From NCBI RefSeq assembly GCF_018119405.1, contig NZ_JAGPWC010000016.1:23579-87578 (forward strand): a stretch of DNA of 64,000 nt, written 5' to 3'. The notes beneath the pieces were generated by a model that was not told where the DNA came from, did not search any database, and saw only the letters and a list, made by a program, of their open reading frames with translations. This document shows positions 43,070 to 51,811 of the stretch, one piece after another. A program made the translations under genes and the position numbers. How positions within the stretch are numbered: the stretch's first letter is position 1; each line of letters starts with the position of its first letter. The DNA is from Massilia sp. ST3. Lineage in GTDB: Bacteria > Pseudomonadota > Gammaproteobacteria > Burkholderiales > Burkholderiaceae_D.

Positions 43070-45741
43070 AACCAAGCGCAACCAGTCACCTGAACCCGGA
43101 CCGGGACTTCCTGCTCAGGCACATCCAGTTCGACAAGACCATGGTCCGCGGCGACGGCGTGTACCTGTTCGACGAGGACGGCAACCAGTACCTCGACTTC
43201 CTGGCCCAGTACGGCGCCGTGCCCTTCGGCCACAATCCGTCCCAGTCCTGGGACGCCCTGTGCGCCGGCCGCGGCGAGCCGTCCATGGTGCAGCCCTTCT
43301 ACACCCGCGCCGCCAAGGAGCTGGCGCGCGAGTTGACCCAGCTCGAGCCGGAATACAACTTCGCCCACGCCGTCTTCACCAACAGCGGCGCCGAGGCGGT
43401 CGAGGCGGCGCTCAAGATGGCGCGCTCCGCCACCCTGCGCGAAAAGATCGTCAGCCTGCACCTGGGCTTCCACGGCAAGACTGCCGGCGCCCTGGCCGTG
43501 ACCGGCAATCCTGTCTACAGCGAGCCTTTCCTGGTCAGCACCGCCCAGAGCGTGAAAGTCGAGCCGGAAGACTTCGACCAGCTCGAAGCGGCCTTCGCCG
43601 AGCACGAGATCGCCGGCTTCATCCTCGAGACCGTGCTGGGCGAAGGCGGCATGCAGCCGCTGTCCGACGCCTACATCCAGCGCGTGGCCGCCCTGTGCAA
43701 GCAGCACGGCGCCATGCTGATCGTGGACGAGATCCAGACCGGCCTGGGCCGCCTGGGCGAATACTTCTCGATCAAGCGCGTGCCCGGCGTGCGTCCCGAC
43801 ATCGTGTGCCTGTCCAAGGCCCTGAGCGGCGGCCTGGTGCCGATCGGCGCCACCCTGTGCACCAAGGCCGCCTGGAGCGAAGCCTTCGGCTACTACCACA
43901 GCTCGACCTTCGCCAACAACCAGGTCGGCTGCCGCGTGGCGCTGTCCACCCTGGAGCAGCTGCGCCAGAACGACGGCGCCCTGCTGCGCCACGTCGACGA
44001 CATGGCCGCCGTGCTGGACGCGGGCCTGGACGCCCTGGTCGAGAAATACCCGGACGTGTTCAGCCAGCACCAGGGCAAGGGCCTGATGCACAGCCTGCGC
44101 ATCAAGCCCTTCACCGGCCACGAAAGCTATTTCCTGGCCCACGCCAGCGTGCAGGGCTACATCGTGCCCCTGATCTGCGGCTACCTGGTGAACGTGTCGA
44201 AGATCGTGGTGGCGCCGCTGTTCAACCGCCCCGACCTGCTGCGTATCGAGCCGCCCCTGATCATCGAGCGCGAGCACATCGAGCGCCTGTTGGCCTCGCT
44301 GGACGAATGCGCCCACCTGATCCGCTGCAAGCAGTTCTCCAGCCTGCTGTCCTACCTGGTCGGCCGCCAGCCGGAAGAACTGAGCTACTCCGGCAAGGCC
44401 TCGGCCGACATCGCCCTGGTGCCGAACGGCGCGGTCGAGGGCAAGATGCCGGAGCGCCTAGGCAGCTTCGCCTTCCTGATCCACCCGACCTCGAGCGAAG
44501 ACCTGTTGAACATCATGCCGCGCTCGATCATCGACCTGGACGAGCCGCACAAGAAGGAATTCGAGGAGTGGATGGCGAGCTGGTTCTCGCGCCGCTACGA
44601 GCCGGCGCCGGTATTCCATGCGCCGCGCATCGAGTCGAAGCTGGGCGGCTATGTCGAAGGCTGGCTGATTGCCTGCCCGCTGCCGCCGGAACGCATGATG
44701 CGCCTGCCCAAGGCCCATCGCATGCGCCTGCTGGAGCAATACGTCGAGGCGGCCAAGTCGGTCGGCGCCGACATCGTCGGCCTGGGCGCCTTCACCTCGA
44801 TCATCTCGCGCGGCGGCATGGACATCGCCGACGCCGGCATCCCCATCACCACCGGCAACAGCTTCACCGCGATCGCCAGCGCCGAGAGCCTGCACAAGGC
44901 CCTGGTGGCGACCGGCCAGAGCCGCTTCGACGCCCGCGTGGCGGTGATCGGCGCCTCCGGCTCGGTGGGCCGCCTGGCGGCGATCCACCTGTCGACCTAC
45001 TACGCGTCCCTGATCCTGGTCGGCAACTCGGCCAACGCCCAGGCGATCGACCAGCTCGGCGAGATCGCCGGCGAGATCTATGCCCAGGCGCTGATGCAGA
45101 TGCAGCGCGGCTCGACCATCGGGCTGGCCCAGTACCTGCGCACCCACCTGGCGGAGCCGCTGACCGTCATCGCGCGGGTCAACCAGATCGTGCTGCGCGA
45201 CGGCGCCCCGGATTACCGCGCGGTGCGCCGCATCGTCGAGGAGAACCTGCCGTCCCCTGCCCCGATCGAGGTCTCGGTCGACATCGAGCAGGTGATCCGC
45301 AACGCCAACGGCGTGCTGTCGGCCACCAGCGTCGGCCGCAGCTTCATCGAACCGGCCTGGCTGCGCGACGCGGCCGTGGTGTGCGACGCGGCGCGCCCGC
45401 CGGACCTCAAGGCCAACGTGCGCGAGGAGCGTCCGGACGTGCTGGTCTTCGAAGGCGGCGTGGTGCGCTTCGTCGAGCCCTACAAGTTCGGCCGCGCCAA
45501 CATCCTCGGCTTCGACGCGACCCTGAACCTGGCCTGCCTGTCGGAGACGGTAGCGCTGTCCATGAGCGGGGCCAAGCAGTCGTACAGCCTGGGCAACCGG
45601 ATCCCCTACGACCAGTCGCTGCGCATCTACAAGCTGGCGCTGTCGCACGGCTTCTCGGACTGCATCGCCACCACCGAGGGGGAACTGGACCTGCAGGCGG
45701 CGGGCTTCGCCGAGAAGAGCATCGCCAACCTGAACCCATGA
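43066..45741 (+). CDS. bifunctional class III aminotransferase / long-chain acyl-ACP reductase
   Basis: An 891-residue fusion. Residues 1-430 are a class III PLP aminotransferase: GAEAVEAALKMAR, Asp221 in VDEIQTGLG, and PLP-Lys251 in CLSKALSGG. Residues 460-891 resemble cyanobacterial acyl-ACP reductase (AAR): VGLGAFTSIISRGG (571-584), TTGNSFTA, the NAD(P) motif VIGASGSVG (627-635), RPDVLVFEGGVV, and NLACLSET with Cys824 as candidate acyl-thioester residue. Tambjamine TamH and prodigiosin PigE combine the same two activities: acyl thioester to aldehyde, then transamination to amine. It should therefore make a long-chain amine. No dedicated acyl-carrier protein or ligase is nearby, so acyl-ACP from primary metabolism is the likely substrate. 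Confidence 0.9.
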   Translation: MKPSATSHLNPDRDFLLRHIQFDKTMVRGDGVYLFDEDGNQYLDFLAQYGAVPFGHNPSQSWDALCAGRGEPSMVQPFYTRAAKELARELTQLEPEYNFAHAVFTNSGAEAVEAALKMARSATLREKIVSLHLGFHGKTAGALAVTGNPVYSEPFLVSTAQSVKVEPEDFDQLEAAFAEHEIAGFILETVLGEGGMQPLSDAYIQRVAALCKQHGAMLIVDEIQTGLGRLGEYFSIKRVPGVRPDIVCLSKALSGGLVPIGATLCTKAAWSEAFGYYHSSTFANNQVGCRVALSTLEQLRQNDGALLRHVDDMAAVLDAGLDALVEKYPDVFSQHQGKGLMHSLRIKPFTGHESYFLAHASVQGYIVPLICGYLVNVSKIVVAPLFNRPDLLRIEPPLIIEREHIERLLASLDECAHLIRCKQFSSLLSYLVGRQPEELSYSGKASADIALVPNGAVEGKMPERLGSFAFLIHPTSSEDLLNIMPRSIIDLDEPHKKEFEEWMASWFSRRYEPAPVFHAPRIESKLGGYVEGWLIACPLPPERMMRLPKAHRMRLLEQYVEAAKSVGADIVGLGAFTSIISRGGMDIADAGIPITTGNSFTAIASAESLHKALVATGQSRFDARVAVIGASGSVGRLAAIHLSTYYASLILVGNSANAQAIDQLGEIAGEIYAQALMQMQRGSTIGLAQYLRTHLAEPLTVIARVNQIVLRDGAPDYRAVRRIVEENLPSPAPIEVSVDIEQVIRNANGVLSATSVGRSFIEPAWLRDAAVVCDAARPPDLKANVREERPDVLVFEGGVVRFVEPYKFGRANILGFDATLNLACLSETVALSMSGAKQSYSLGNRIPYDQSLRIYKLALSHGFSDCIATTEGELDLQAAGFAEKSIANLNP

Positions 45742-46499
45742 GCGGGGCTCGACCGACAATGAGCGCACAAGCCATCTACCTCGGCGCGCTGCGGCGCGCC
45801 TACCTCTCCGACCACAGCGTGCTGTTCTACGGCGTGCTGGCGATCGGCTGCGGCATCGCTTCCTTCCTGCACCTGGACGCCTGGGAAGCGCTGCTCTACG
45901 GGGCCATCGGCTGGGCGGTCTACCTGCCCGAGGAATACTTCAGCCACGTCTGGGTATTCCACGGGAAAATCCCGCGCAACCGCTTCCTGTACCGGCTGCT
46001 GTACCGCCTGCACCTGGGCCACCACGACAAGCCGCGCCGCCTGGACCTGCTGTTCACGCCGACCTGGTACACCCTGCCGGCGCTGCTGCTGAACGTGGCG
46101 CTGTTCTACGCGGTGACCCGTGACGTGTGGCATACGGCGGCCCTGTGCACCGGCCTGATGCTGGGCTACCTGATGTTCGAGTGGTGGCACCTGATCGTGC
46201 ACTCGCCCTACGAACCGGGTCCGGTGATGCGCTATATCCGGCGCCAGCACATGGGCCACCACCACTGGAACGAGACGCGCTGGTTCACGATCACCCCGCC
46301 GGCCGTGCTGTTCGACGTGGTGTGCCGCACCGGCGGACGGGTGCACGACGCCCCGCGCAGCAAGAACCCGCCCACCGCCGGCCTGGAAGCCAACGACGAG
46401 CGCCTGCTGCATGCGCGCCGCCACTACAGCGGCGCCAGCGACTGGAACGAAGACGAATCGGCGATCTGGCAGCTCGAACGCCGCCAGGCCGCCCAATAA
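45738..46499 (+). CDS. fatty acid hydroxylase / sterol desaturase superfamily membrane enzyme
   Basis: A 253-residue integral membrane protein with the eight-histidine pattern of this diiron superfamily: HVWVFH (70-75), HLGHH (92-96), WWHLIVH, and QHMGHHHWN. The ATG overlaps the stop of the aminotransferase-reductase (ATGA). It probably hydroxylates or desaturates the alkyl chain of the amine or aldehyde. An in-frame Met8 is an alternative start. Confidence 0.88.
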   Translation: MSGARPTMSAQAIYLGALRRAYLSDHSVLFYGVLAIGCGIASFLHLDAWEALLYGAIGWAVYLPEEYFSHVWVFHGKIPRNRFLYRLLYRLHLGHHDKPRRLDLLFTPTWYTLPALLLNVALFYAVTRDVWHTAALCTGLMLGYLMFEWWHLIVHSPYEPGPVMRYIRRQHMGHHHWNETRWFTITPPAVLFDVVCRTGGRVHDAPRSKNPPTAGLEANDERLLHARRHYSGASDWNEDESAIWQLERRQAAQ

Positions 46500-46522
46500 G
46501 CCCAACAAGAACAGGAATTCCC

Positions 46523-46870
46523 ATGCTCGACGTACTCGACAATTTCAAGAACCAGGTCAACGGCAACGCCCAGATCCAGCGCATCGTCAAAGGCTGGAAC
46601 ACCGACGTCGCCCTGGAGGAAAGCGACACCGCGACCTCCTGGCGCCTGCGCGTCAAGGAAGGGACCATCCAGGCCATCGAACGCGCCGAACCGGCCGCCA
46701 ACGACGATTGCTCGATGCGTATCGTGGGCGACGCGGCCACCATCCGCGCCGTGTTCGAAGGCCGCATCAACGGCATCCGCGCCAACAACGACGGCCTGAT
46801 CGAGATCTACGGCCCGATGAGCGACCAGGTCAAGCTGGACGCCATCGCCCTGATCCTGTGGGGCATTTGA
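46523..46870 (+). CDS. SCP2-type sterol/lipid-binding protein
   Basis: A 115-residue protein resembling stand-alone SCP2 domains: alternating strands around TSWRLRVKEGTIQAIERAEP, then CSMRIVGDAATIRAVFEGRI and a C-terminal YGPMSDQVKLDAIALILWGI. It has no signal peptide. AGGAATT precedes the ATG. It may hold the hydrophobic intermediate between the reductase and the membrane oxygenases. Confidence 0.8.
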   Translation: MLDVLDNFKNQVNGNAQIQRIVKGWNTDVALEESDTATSWRLRVKEGTIQAIERAEPAANDDCSMRIVGDAATIRAVFEGRINGIRANNDGLIEIYGPMSDQVKLDAIALILWGI

Positions 46871-46871
46871 A

Positions 46872-48173
46872 GTGAAGAGCCTGCGCGAAGCCGTCATGCT
46901 GGTCGCCGTCGGCGCCGGCATGGCGATCACCATCAGCTGCAACACGGTGCTGGTCTCGCTCTTCCCGTATGCCGGCGGCGGCTTCCTGTTCGGCGCCCTC
47001 GGCATCGCCGGCCTGTGCATGGCGGTGGTGGTGCTGGCCTTCGCCGAACTGTCCTCGCGCTTTCCCGGCGCGATCGGCATCCGCGCCTTCACCAAGGCCG
47101 CCTTCGGCAACCGCTTCTCGCTGGCCGCCACCCTGTTCTACGTGGCCATGGTCCTCCTGATCGGCGGCCTGGAAGTCTACCTGTGCCACCGGATGCTGGT
47201 GCAGGTGCTGCCGCCCCTGGTGGCGGAAGGCATGCTGGCGCTGCTGCTGGCATCGGTCCTGTTCGTCAACCTGCGCGGCTTCGAACTCTCGCTGCAGCTG
47301 CAGGTGCTGATGACGGTGGCGGTGGCGGCGACCATGGTCGCCCTGGCTGCCCTGGCGCTGCCGGGTCCCGTCGCCGCGCCGGCCACGACGCCGGCCCAGC
47401 TGCTGGACGCGGTGCCGCGCGCCCTGTTCCTGTTCGTCGGCGTCGAGTGGGCGATCCTGTACGTGGCGCGCCACGAATCCTTCCGCCGCACCCTGCCGGT
47501 TGCCCTGGTCAGCGCGGTGGCCCTGATCGCCCTGCTCTACGGCGTGTTCGGCACCGCCCTGCAGGCGCGTTTCGCGGCGGGCAGCCTGGGCAGCCTGGCC
47601 CTGCCGCACCTGGAGCTGGCGCGCACCCTCGGTTCGCCGGCGGCGCTGTACCTGGCCACCATCGTCGGCCTGCTGGCGGTGCTGAGTTCCTTCAACGTCG
47701 GCCTGTCGGGCGCGGCGCGCATCCTGTACAGCCTGGCGCGCGAGCGCGAGCTGCCGGCCTGGTTCGCCCAGCTCCACGGCGACCGCCTGGCGCCGCGCAA
47801 CGCCATGCTGGCGGTATCGGTGGGCGTGCTGGCGATGGCGCCCCTGATGGCGATGCCGGCCCTGGCCGAGTCGCTCAGCATGCTGTTCAGCTTCCACCTG
47901 GCCGCCGTCTACGTCTGCGTGCTGCTGGCCTGGACCCGCATGCGCAAGCTGCCGGCCGGCCGCGGCATCCGCCAGCCCCTGCATCCGCTGGTGGTCTGGC
48001 CCACCCTGGCCTGCCTGGCCGTGACCGCGGTCGGCGTGATGGCCGATCCGCAGGCCGCGACCGCACGCATCATCCTGCTGGGCGAATGCCTGGCCATCGG
48101 CGCCATCAGCGCCTACCTGTTCCGCACCTCCCTGCGCAGTACTTCAGCACATCCCCAAGGAAAACCACAATGA
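46872..48173 (+). CDS. APC-superfamily amino acid/amine permease
   Basis: A 433-residue membrane protein with about 12 helices. The APC start pattern VGAGMAITISCNTVLVSLFPYAGG and the FAELSSRFPGAIGIRAFTKAAFG stretch (here split as FAELSSRFPGAIG and IRAFTKAAFG) are typical. Start is GTG at 46872, immediately after the SCP2 stop. It could import an amino donor or move the amine product. APC transporters commonly exchange amino acids or polyamines. Confidence 0.88.
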   Translation: MKSLREAVMLVAVGAGMAITISCNTVLVSLFPYAGGGFLFGALGIAGLCMAVVVLAFAELSSRFPGAIGIRAFTKAAFGNRFSLAATLFYVAMVLLIGGLEVYLCHRMLVQVLPPLVAEGMLALLLASVLFVNLRGFELSLQLQVLMTVAVAATMVALAALALPGPVAAPATTPAQLLDAVPRALFLFVGVEWAILYVARHESFRRTLPVALVSAVALIALLYGVFGTALQARFAAGSLGSLALPHLELARTLGSPAALYLATIVGLLAVLSSFNVGLSGAARILYSLARERELPAWFAQLHGDRLAPRNAMLAVSVGVLAMAPLMAMPALAESLSMLFSFHLAAVYVCVLLAWTRMRKLPAGRGIRQPLHPLVVWPTLACLAVTAVGVMADPQAATARIILLGECLAIGAISAYLFRTSLRSTSAHPQGKPQ

Positions 48174-49108
48174 ACGACATGACCGCACCGGCACTGGCCA
48201 TCGACACCGCCGCCACCGCCATCGACCCCCAGCAGAAATTCTGCGCGGACGACTGGGATGCCTCCCGTTTCGACGTGCAGCACTGGCTGGGCCGCGCGGC
48301 ATGGCGCACCCTGAAGGACACCAACTACGGCATCAGCCCGGGCGTGGGCGTGACCCACCGCGCCGTGCACGAAGACAAGCTGGTGAACCAGATCTACAAG
48401 CTCGACATCGCCACTTTCCTGACCGCCGAGCGCATCTCCTACACCGGCATCGCCAAGCTGATGCAGCACGCGCCGGACGAAGCCTCGCAGATCTTCCTGG
48501 CCACCCAGGTGGTCGACGAGTCGCGCCACTACGAGGTGTTCTGCCAGCGCCTGGCCCAGTTCGGCGTGTCGCCGGAACAGCGCGACCAGCTGATGGAAGA
48601 CATGACCACCAAGGAGCTGCGCGCCTTCTACGACCTGATCTGCGAGCAGGTCGACAAGGGCGACTTCGCGGCCGCCATGATGGCCCACAACATCGTCCTG
48701 GAAGGCATGGCCTACCCGGTCTACCGCTACGAATCAGCCTACTGGTCGGTGTTCGATCCGAGCCTGACCCAGCTGATCCGCGGCGCCTTCGCCGACGAGG
48801 TGCACCACGTGCGCTTCGGCGAAGCCATCATCAGCCGCTACACCCGCCTGGGCGACGAATCGCGCAACCGCATGATCAAGCTGGCCCACGAATTCCACCA
48901 GCTGATGACGGCGGTGTTCGAATCCTCGATCGCGCACTACATCCACCTCTACCAGCTGGTGACCGACCAGTACATGGACGAAGTGGGCGACATCGAGATC
49001 TTCCAGGGCCGCAAGATGCGCGACGTGTCCGAGAAGGACCAGGCCTACATCCTGATGGAACAGATCCAGCAGGAGCATGCGACCAGGATGCAGCGCATCG
49101 GCCTGTAA
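48170..49108 (+). CDS. ferritin-like (R2/AurF-like) diiron oxygenase
   Basis: A 312-residue soluble protein with a complete carboxylate-bridged diiron ligand set: Glu87 (AERISY), Glu117-x-x-His120 (DESRH), Glu178 (LEGMAY), and Glu210-x-x-His213 (DEVHH). The spacing fits ribonucleotide-reductase-R2-like and N-oxygenase families. AAGGAAAACC precedes the ATG, which overlaps the permease stop (ATGA). In an amine-forming operon, N-hydroxylation of the amine is attractive, but C-oxidation or aldehyde deformylation are possible alternatives. Confidence 0.85.
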   Translation: MNDMTAPALAIDTAATAIDPQQKFCADDWDASRFDVQHWLGRAAWRTLKDTNYGISPGVGVTHRAVHEDKLVNQIYKLDIATFLTAERISYTGIAKLMQHAPDEASQIFLATQVVDESRHYEVFCQRLAQFGVSPEQRDQLMEDMTTKELRAFYDLICEQVDKGDFAAAMMAHNIVLEGMAYPVYRYESAYWSVFDPSLTQLIRGAFADEVHHVRFGEAIISRYTRLGDESRNRMIKLAHEFHQLMTAVFESSIAHYIHLYQLVTDQYMDEVGDIEIFQGRKMRDVSEKDQAYILMEQIQQEHATRMQRIGL

Positions 49109-49125
49109 GGACGGACCACCTGACC

Positions 49126-50190
49126 ATGTCGCCATACATTGTATTCTTCCTGCCGGCGCTGGTGCTGTACGCGACCTGGTTCCTGTGGTCGCGCGAGCAC
49201 GGGGACCTTGCCTTCGCCTGGGCCGCGATCGCCTTCATCTTCGCCGTGGTGCCGCTGGCCGACACCTTGGCGGCGCGCAGGCGCAGGCAGCGCCCGGATC
49301 CCTCCCCGGATCGCCCGGTGAGCGAGCTCCTGATCGTCCTGCTCAGCCTTCCGCTGCAGGTCTTCAACATCTTTTTCTTCGCCTGGTTCATCGCCAGCCA
49401 CGAACTGGCCTGGTGGGAGTCCGGCACGGTGCTGTTCATCGCCGGCATCCTGTCGGCGCTGTACGCCCAGAACCCGGCGCACGAGCTGATCCACCACGGC
49501 AGCCGCTTCGAGCGCGTGGTCGGCACCATGCTGTTCTCGACCAGTATCTATTCGGGCGCCAAGCTGGCCCACGTGCACAGCCACCACCTGCTGGTGGCCA
49601 CCCACCGCGACCCGACCTCGGCCAAGTACGGCCAGTCGCTGTACGCCTTCCTGCCGGGCGCGGTGGCGGTCAACCTGTTCGGCTGGTGGGGCCCAAAGGG
49701 TGGGCAAGTGGCGCGCGCCTCGCTGTTCCGGCGTAAGATCGTGCTCGAGAACCTGCTCGGGTACGGCATGAGCCTGGGCTGGGCCACGGCCATCGCCCTG
49801 CTGTTCGGCGCCGAATCCCTGGTGTTCTTCCTGCTCCAGTCGGCGATCGGCATCCTGGTGCTGGAAATGATGAACTACATCGGCCACTACGGCCTGGAGC
49901 GCCGCGTCGACGCCCAGGGGCGGATGGAAGCGGTGTCCGAACGCCATGCCTGGGATTGCGACCTCCCCTTCAGCAACCTGGTGCTGATCTCGGTGCAGAA
50001 GCACTCGGACCACCACATCAATCCGAACAAGCCCTATGGGGAGTTGCGCTGCACGCCGCACAGCCCGCGCCTGCCGCTGTCCTACCCCCTGCTGTTCCTG
50101 CTCACCCTGGTGCCCTTCCTGTGGCGCCGCGTGATCCATCCGCGCCTGGACGCCTACCGCGCCGGCGGCGCGCAAAGGGAGGCGGCATGA
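49126..50190 (+). CDS. second AlkB-like membrane diiron monooxygenase
   Basis: A 354-residue integral membrane enzyme with AlkB-type boxes: HELIHH, HVHSHH, NYIGHYGLE and QKHSDHHINP. It is a paralogue of the enzyme at 38548 but diverged. It lies 17 nt after the diiron gene and overlaps the next gene (ATGA). Likely a chain hydroxylase or desaturase that uses the ferredoxin/reductase encoded at 39774. Confidence 0.9.
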   Translation: MSPYIVFFLPALVLYATWFLWSREHGDLAFAWAAIAFIFAVVPLADTLAARRRRQRPDPSPDRPVSELLIVLLSLPLQVFNIFFFAWFIASHELAWWESGTVLFIAGILSALYAQNPAHELIHHGSRFERVVGTMLFSTSIYSGAKLAHVHSHHLLVATHRDPTSAKYGQSLYAFLPGAVAVNLFGWWGPKGGQVARASLFRRKIVLENLLGYGMSLGWATAIALLFGAESLVFFLLQSAIGILVLEMMNYIGHYGLERRVDAQGRMEAVSERHAWDCDLPFSNLVLISVQKHSDHHINPNKPYGELRCTPHSPRLPLSYPLLFLLTLVPFLWRRVIHPRLDAYRAGGAQREAA

Positions 50191-51017
50191 GGCAGATTTG
50201 CCACAGCAGCACCCCGGTGGAATTGGCCTTCCCGACGCCGCGCTTCGATTTTTCGGGCTGCGAGCCGGCCAGCTGGAACGGCGGCTCGGCCCCGCGCAGC
50301 CATTTCTGGAACACGATGTCGAGCCTGCTGCCCAACATCGAGTTCTGCGCCATCCGCAGCCTGATGCCGCTGGTGGCCCAGATCCACGACCCGAAGCTGG
50401 CGCGCGAGGTGCGCCAGTTCTGCGACCAGGAAGCGGCCCACGGCACTGCCCACTCGCACTTCAATGTGGAGCGCCTGCACCGCGACTATCCGGGCCTGGC
50501 CAAGATCGAGGCCTGGGAGCGCGGCTTGTTCACCTTCTTCGCGCGGCGCCTGCCGCGCAGCCTGTTCCTGGCGCTGTTCGTCGCGGTCGAGCACTGGACC
50601 GCCGCGTTCTCGCAATACGGGCTGGAAGAGCCGGACGCCTGGTTCGCGGACTGCGATCCGGCCATGTTCAAGCTGTGGGAATGGCACGCCGTGGAAGAGC
50701 TGGCGCACAAGGCGGTGTGCTACGACGTGTTCCGCTTCCTGGGCGGACGCTATGTGGCGCAGGTGGCGGGCATGGTTCTGCTGCTGGCGGCGGTCATGCT
50801 GCCGGGGATCGTCCTGCGCATGACTTACCTGTACTGGAAGGACGGCCTGCTGTTCAAGCCGGGCGCCCACCTGGGTTTCGCCGCGTATCTGTTCGGGCGG
50901 CGCGGCGTGCTCACGCGTACCGCCCTCGATTTCCTGCACTACTTCAATCCACGCTACCGGCCCTGGGACGTGGATTCGCTGCCCCTGATCCGCGCCTGGC
51001 AGGCGCGCACGGAGTAA
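50187..51017 (+). CDS. PF10118-type predicted metal-dependent hydrolase with diiron-like ligands
   Basis: A 276-residue protein of the family named predicted metal-dependent hydrolase. The ligand pattern is Glu52, Glu82-x-x-His85 (DQEAAH), Glu135 (VAVEHW) and Glu171-x-x-His174 (EELAH), the same six-ligand ferritin-like arrangement as the diiron protein at 48170. A membrane segment lies near 190-210. AGGGAGG precedes the ATG. An oxygenase role is therefore at least as likely as hydrolysis. Last gene of the right operon. Confidence 0.8.
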   Translation: MRQICHSSTPVELAFPTPRFDFSGCEPASWNGGSAPRSHFWNTMSSLLPNIEFCAIRSLMPLVAQIHDPKLAREVRQFCDQEAAHGTAHSHFNVERLHRDYPGLAKIEAWERGLFTFFARRLPRSLFLALFVAVEHWTAAFSQYGLEEPDAWFADCDPAMFKLWEWHAVEELAHKAVCYDVFRFLGGRYVAQVAGMVLLLAAVMLPGIVLRMTYLYWKDGLLFKPGAHLGFAAYLFGRRGVLTRTALDFLHYFNPRYRPWDVDSLPLIRAWQARTE

Positions 51018-51038
51018 GACGCGATGCCGGTGCAGGCC

Positions 51039-51758
51039 TCAGTGCAAACATTTCGCGATGGCCTGCGTCCGGTTATTGACCTGGAGCTTGATGAGGATGC
51101 GCTGCACATGGTTCTTGATGGTCGAGACCGCGACGCCGAGGATGCAGGAAATCTCGGAATTGGTCTTGCCCATCCGGATCCAGGCCAGGATCTCGCGCTC
51201 GCGCGGGGTCAGCACCGCGGCCGGATCGTCCTTTTCCTTCTGGCTTTCCTCGAAGGCCAGGCGCGACAGCACGCTGTGCAGGATCGGCGTCATGATCGAC
51301 AGGTTGCGGCGCAGCGACTCGCCTTCCTGGGCGGCACCGGCCTTGGGGTCGGTCATGCACAGGTAGGTGGTGGAGCCGTCGCGCACCTCGGTGTTGGCGG
51401 CCACCGCCACCCGCGAGAAGCCCTTCTGGCGGAACATCGCCTGCCACAGCGCTTCGCCGCCGCCGTCCGGGCACAGGTCCTGCATCACCGGCGAACGCGC
51501 GGCGCGCGATTCGTGCAGCAGCGGCATGGTGAGATAGCGGTCCTGGATATCGAAAGTTTTGATCAGGGCGCCCGGGAAAGACGAGGACACGAAGAAAGGC
51601 GTCATCGAGAATTCCGGCTGCATGCGGCCGAAGCCGATCAGCACGCTGCTGGCCCCGCTGTTGTCGATCAGGTGGGCGTCGGCCCATTCCGCCAGTTGTT
51701 GTCGGGTCCCGACCTGCGTCAGGTGTTCGATCGCGCTCAGCACAGTTACATCGTTCAT
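51039..51758 (-). CDS. LuxR-type transcriptional regulator (EpsA-like)
   Basis: A 239-residue regulator with a C-terminal LuxR helix-turn-helix (LTPREREILAWIRMGKTNSE and VSTIKNHVQRILIKL). The N-terminal domain (1-165) lacks the usual acyl-homoserine-lactone residues I would look for and resembles EpsA-type regulators of beta-proteobacteria. It is convergent to the right operon and 21 nt from its end. It probably controls the cluster, perhaps through the 40996 palindrome (inference). Confidence 0.88.
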   Translation of the reverse strand: MNDVTVLSAIEHLTQVGTRQQLAEWADAHLIDNSGASSVLIGFGRMQPEFSMTPFFVSSSFPGALIKTFDIQDRYLTMPLLHESRAARSPVMQDLCPDGGGEALWQAMFRQKGFSRVAVAANTEVRDGSTTYLCMTDPKAGAAQEGESLRRNLSIMTPILHSVLSRLAFEESQKEKDDPAAVLTPREREILAWIRMGKTNSEISCILGVAVSTIKNHVQRILIKLQVNNRTQAIAKCLH

Positions 51759-51811
51759 TTTGGTCCTGCGAAGTTATGATTATTCGGAAAAACGAGATTG
51801 CAGGGATCGAT

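Noticed and set aside
43066..45741. A prodigiosin or tambjamine cluster
   Set aside because: Only the fused transaminase-reductase is shared. No bipyrrole enzymes (PigA, F to N types), condensing enzyme or acyl-CoA ligase are present.
43260..46499. 1079-residue alternative frame across the aminotransferase-reductase
   Set aside because: Low-complexity Arg/Ala/Pro composition without motifs until it reaches the true fatty acid hydroxylase frame; the upstream part is a frame shadow.
48170..49108. Cyanobacterial aldehyde-deformylating oxygenase making alkanes with the AAR domain
   Set aside because: The ligand set is generic for ferritin-like enzymes, and the transaminase half argues for an amine. 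Kept only as an alternative in the annotation.
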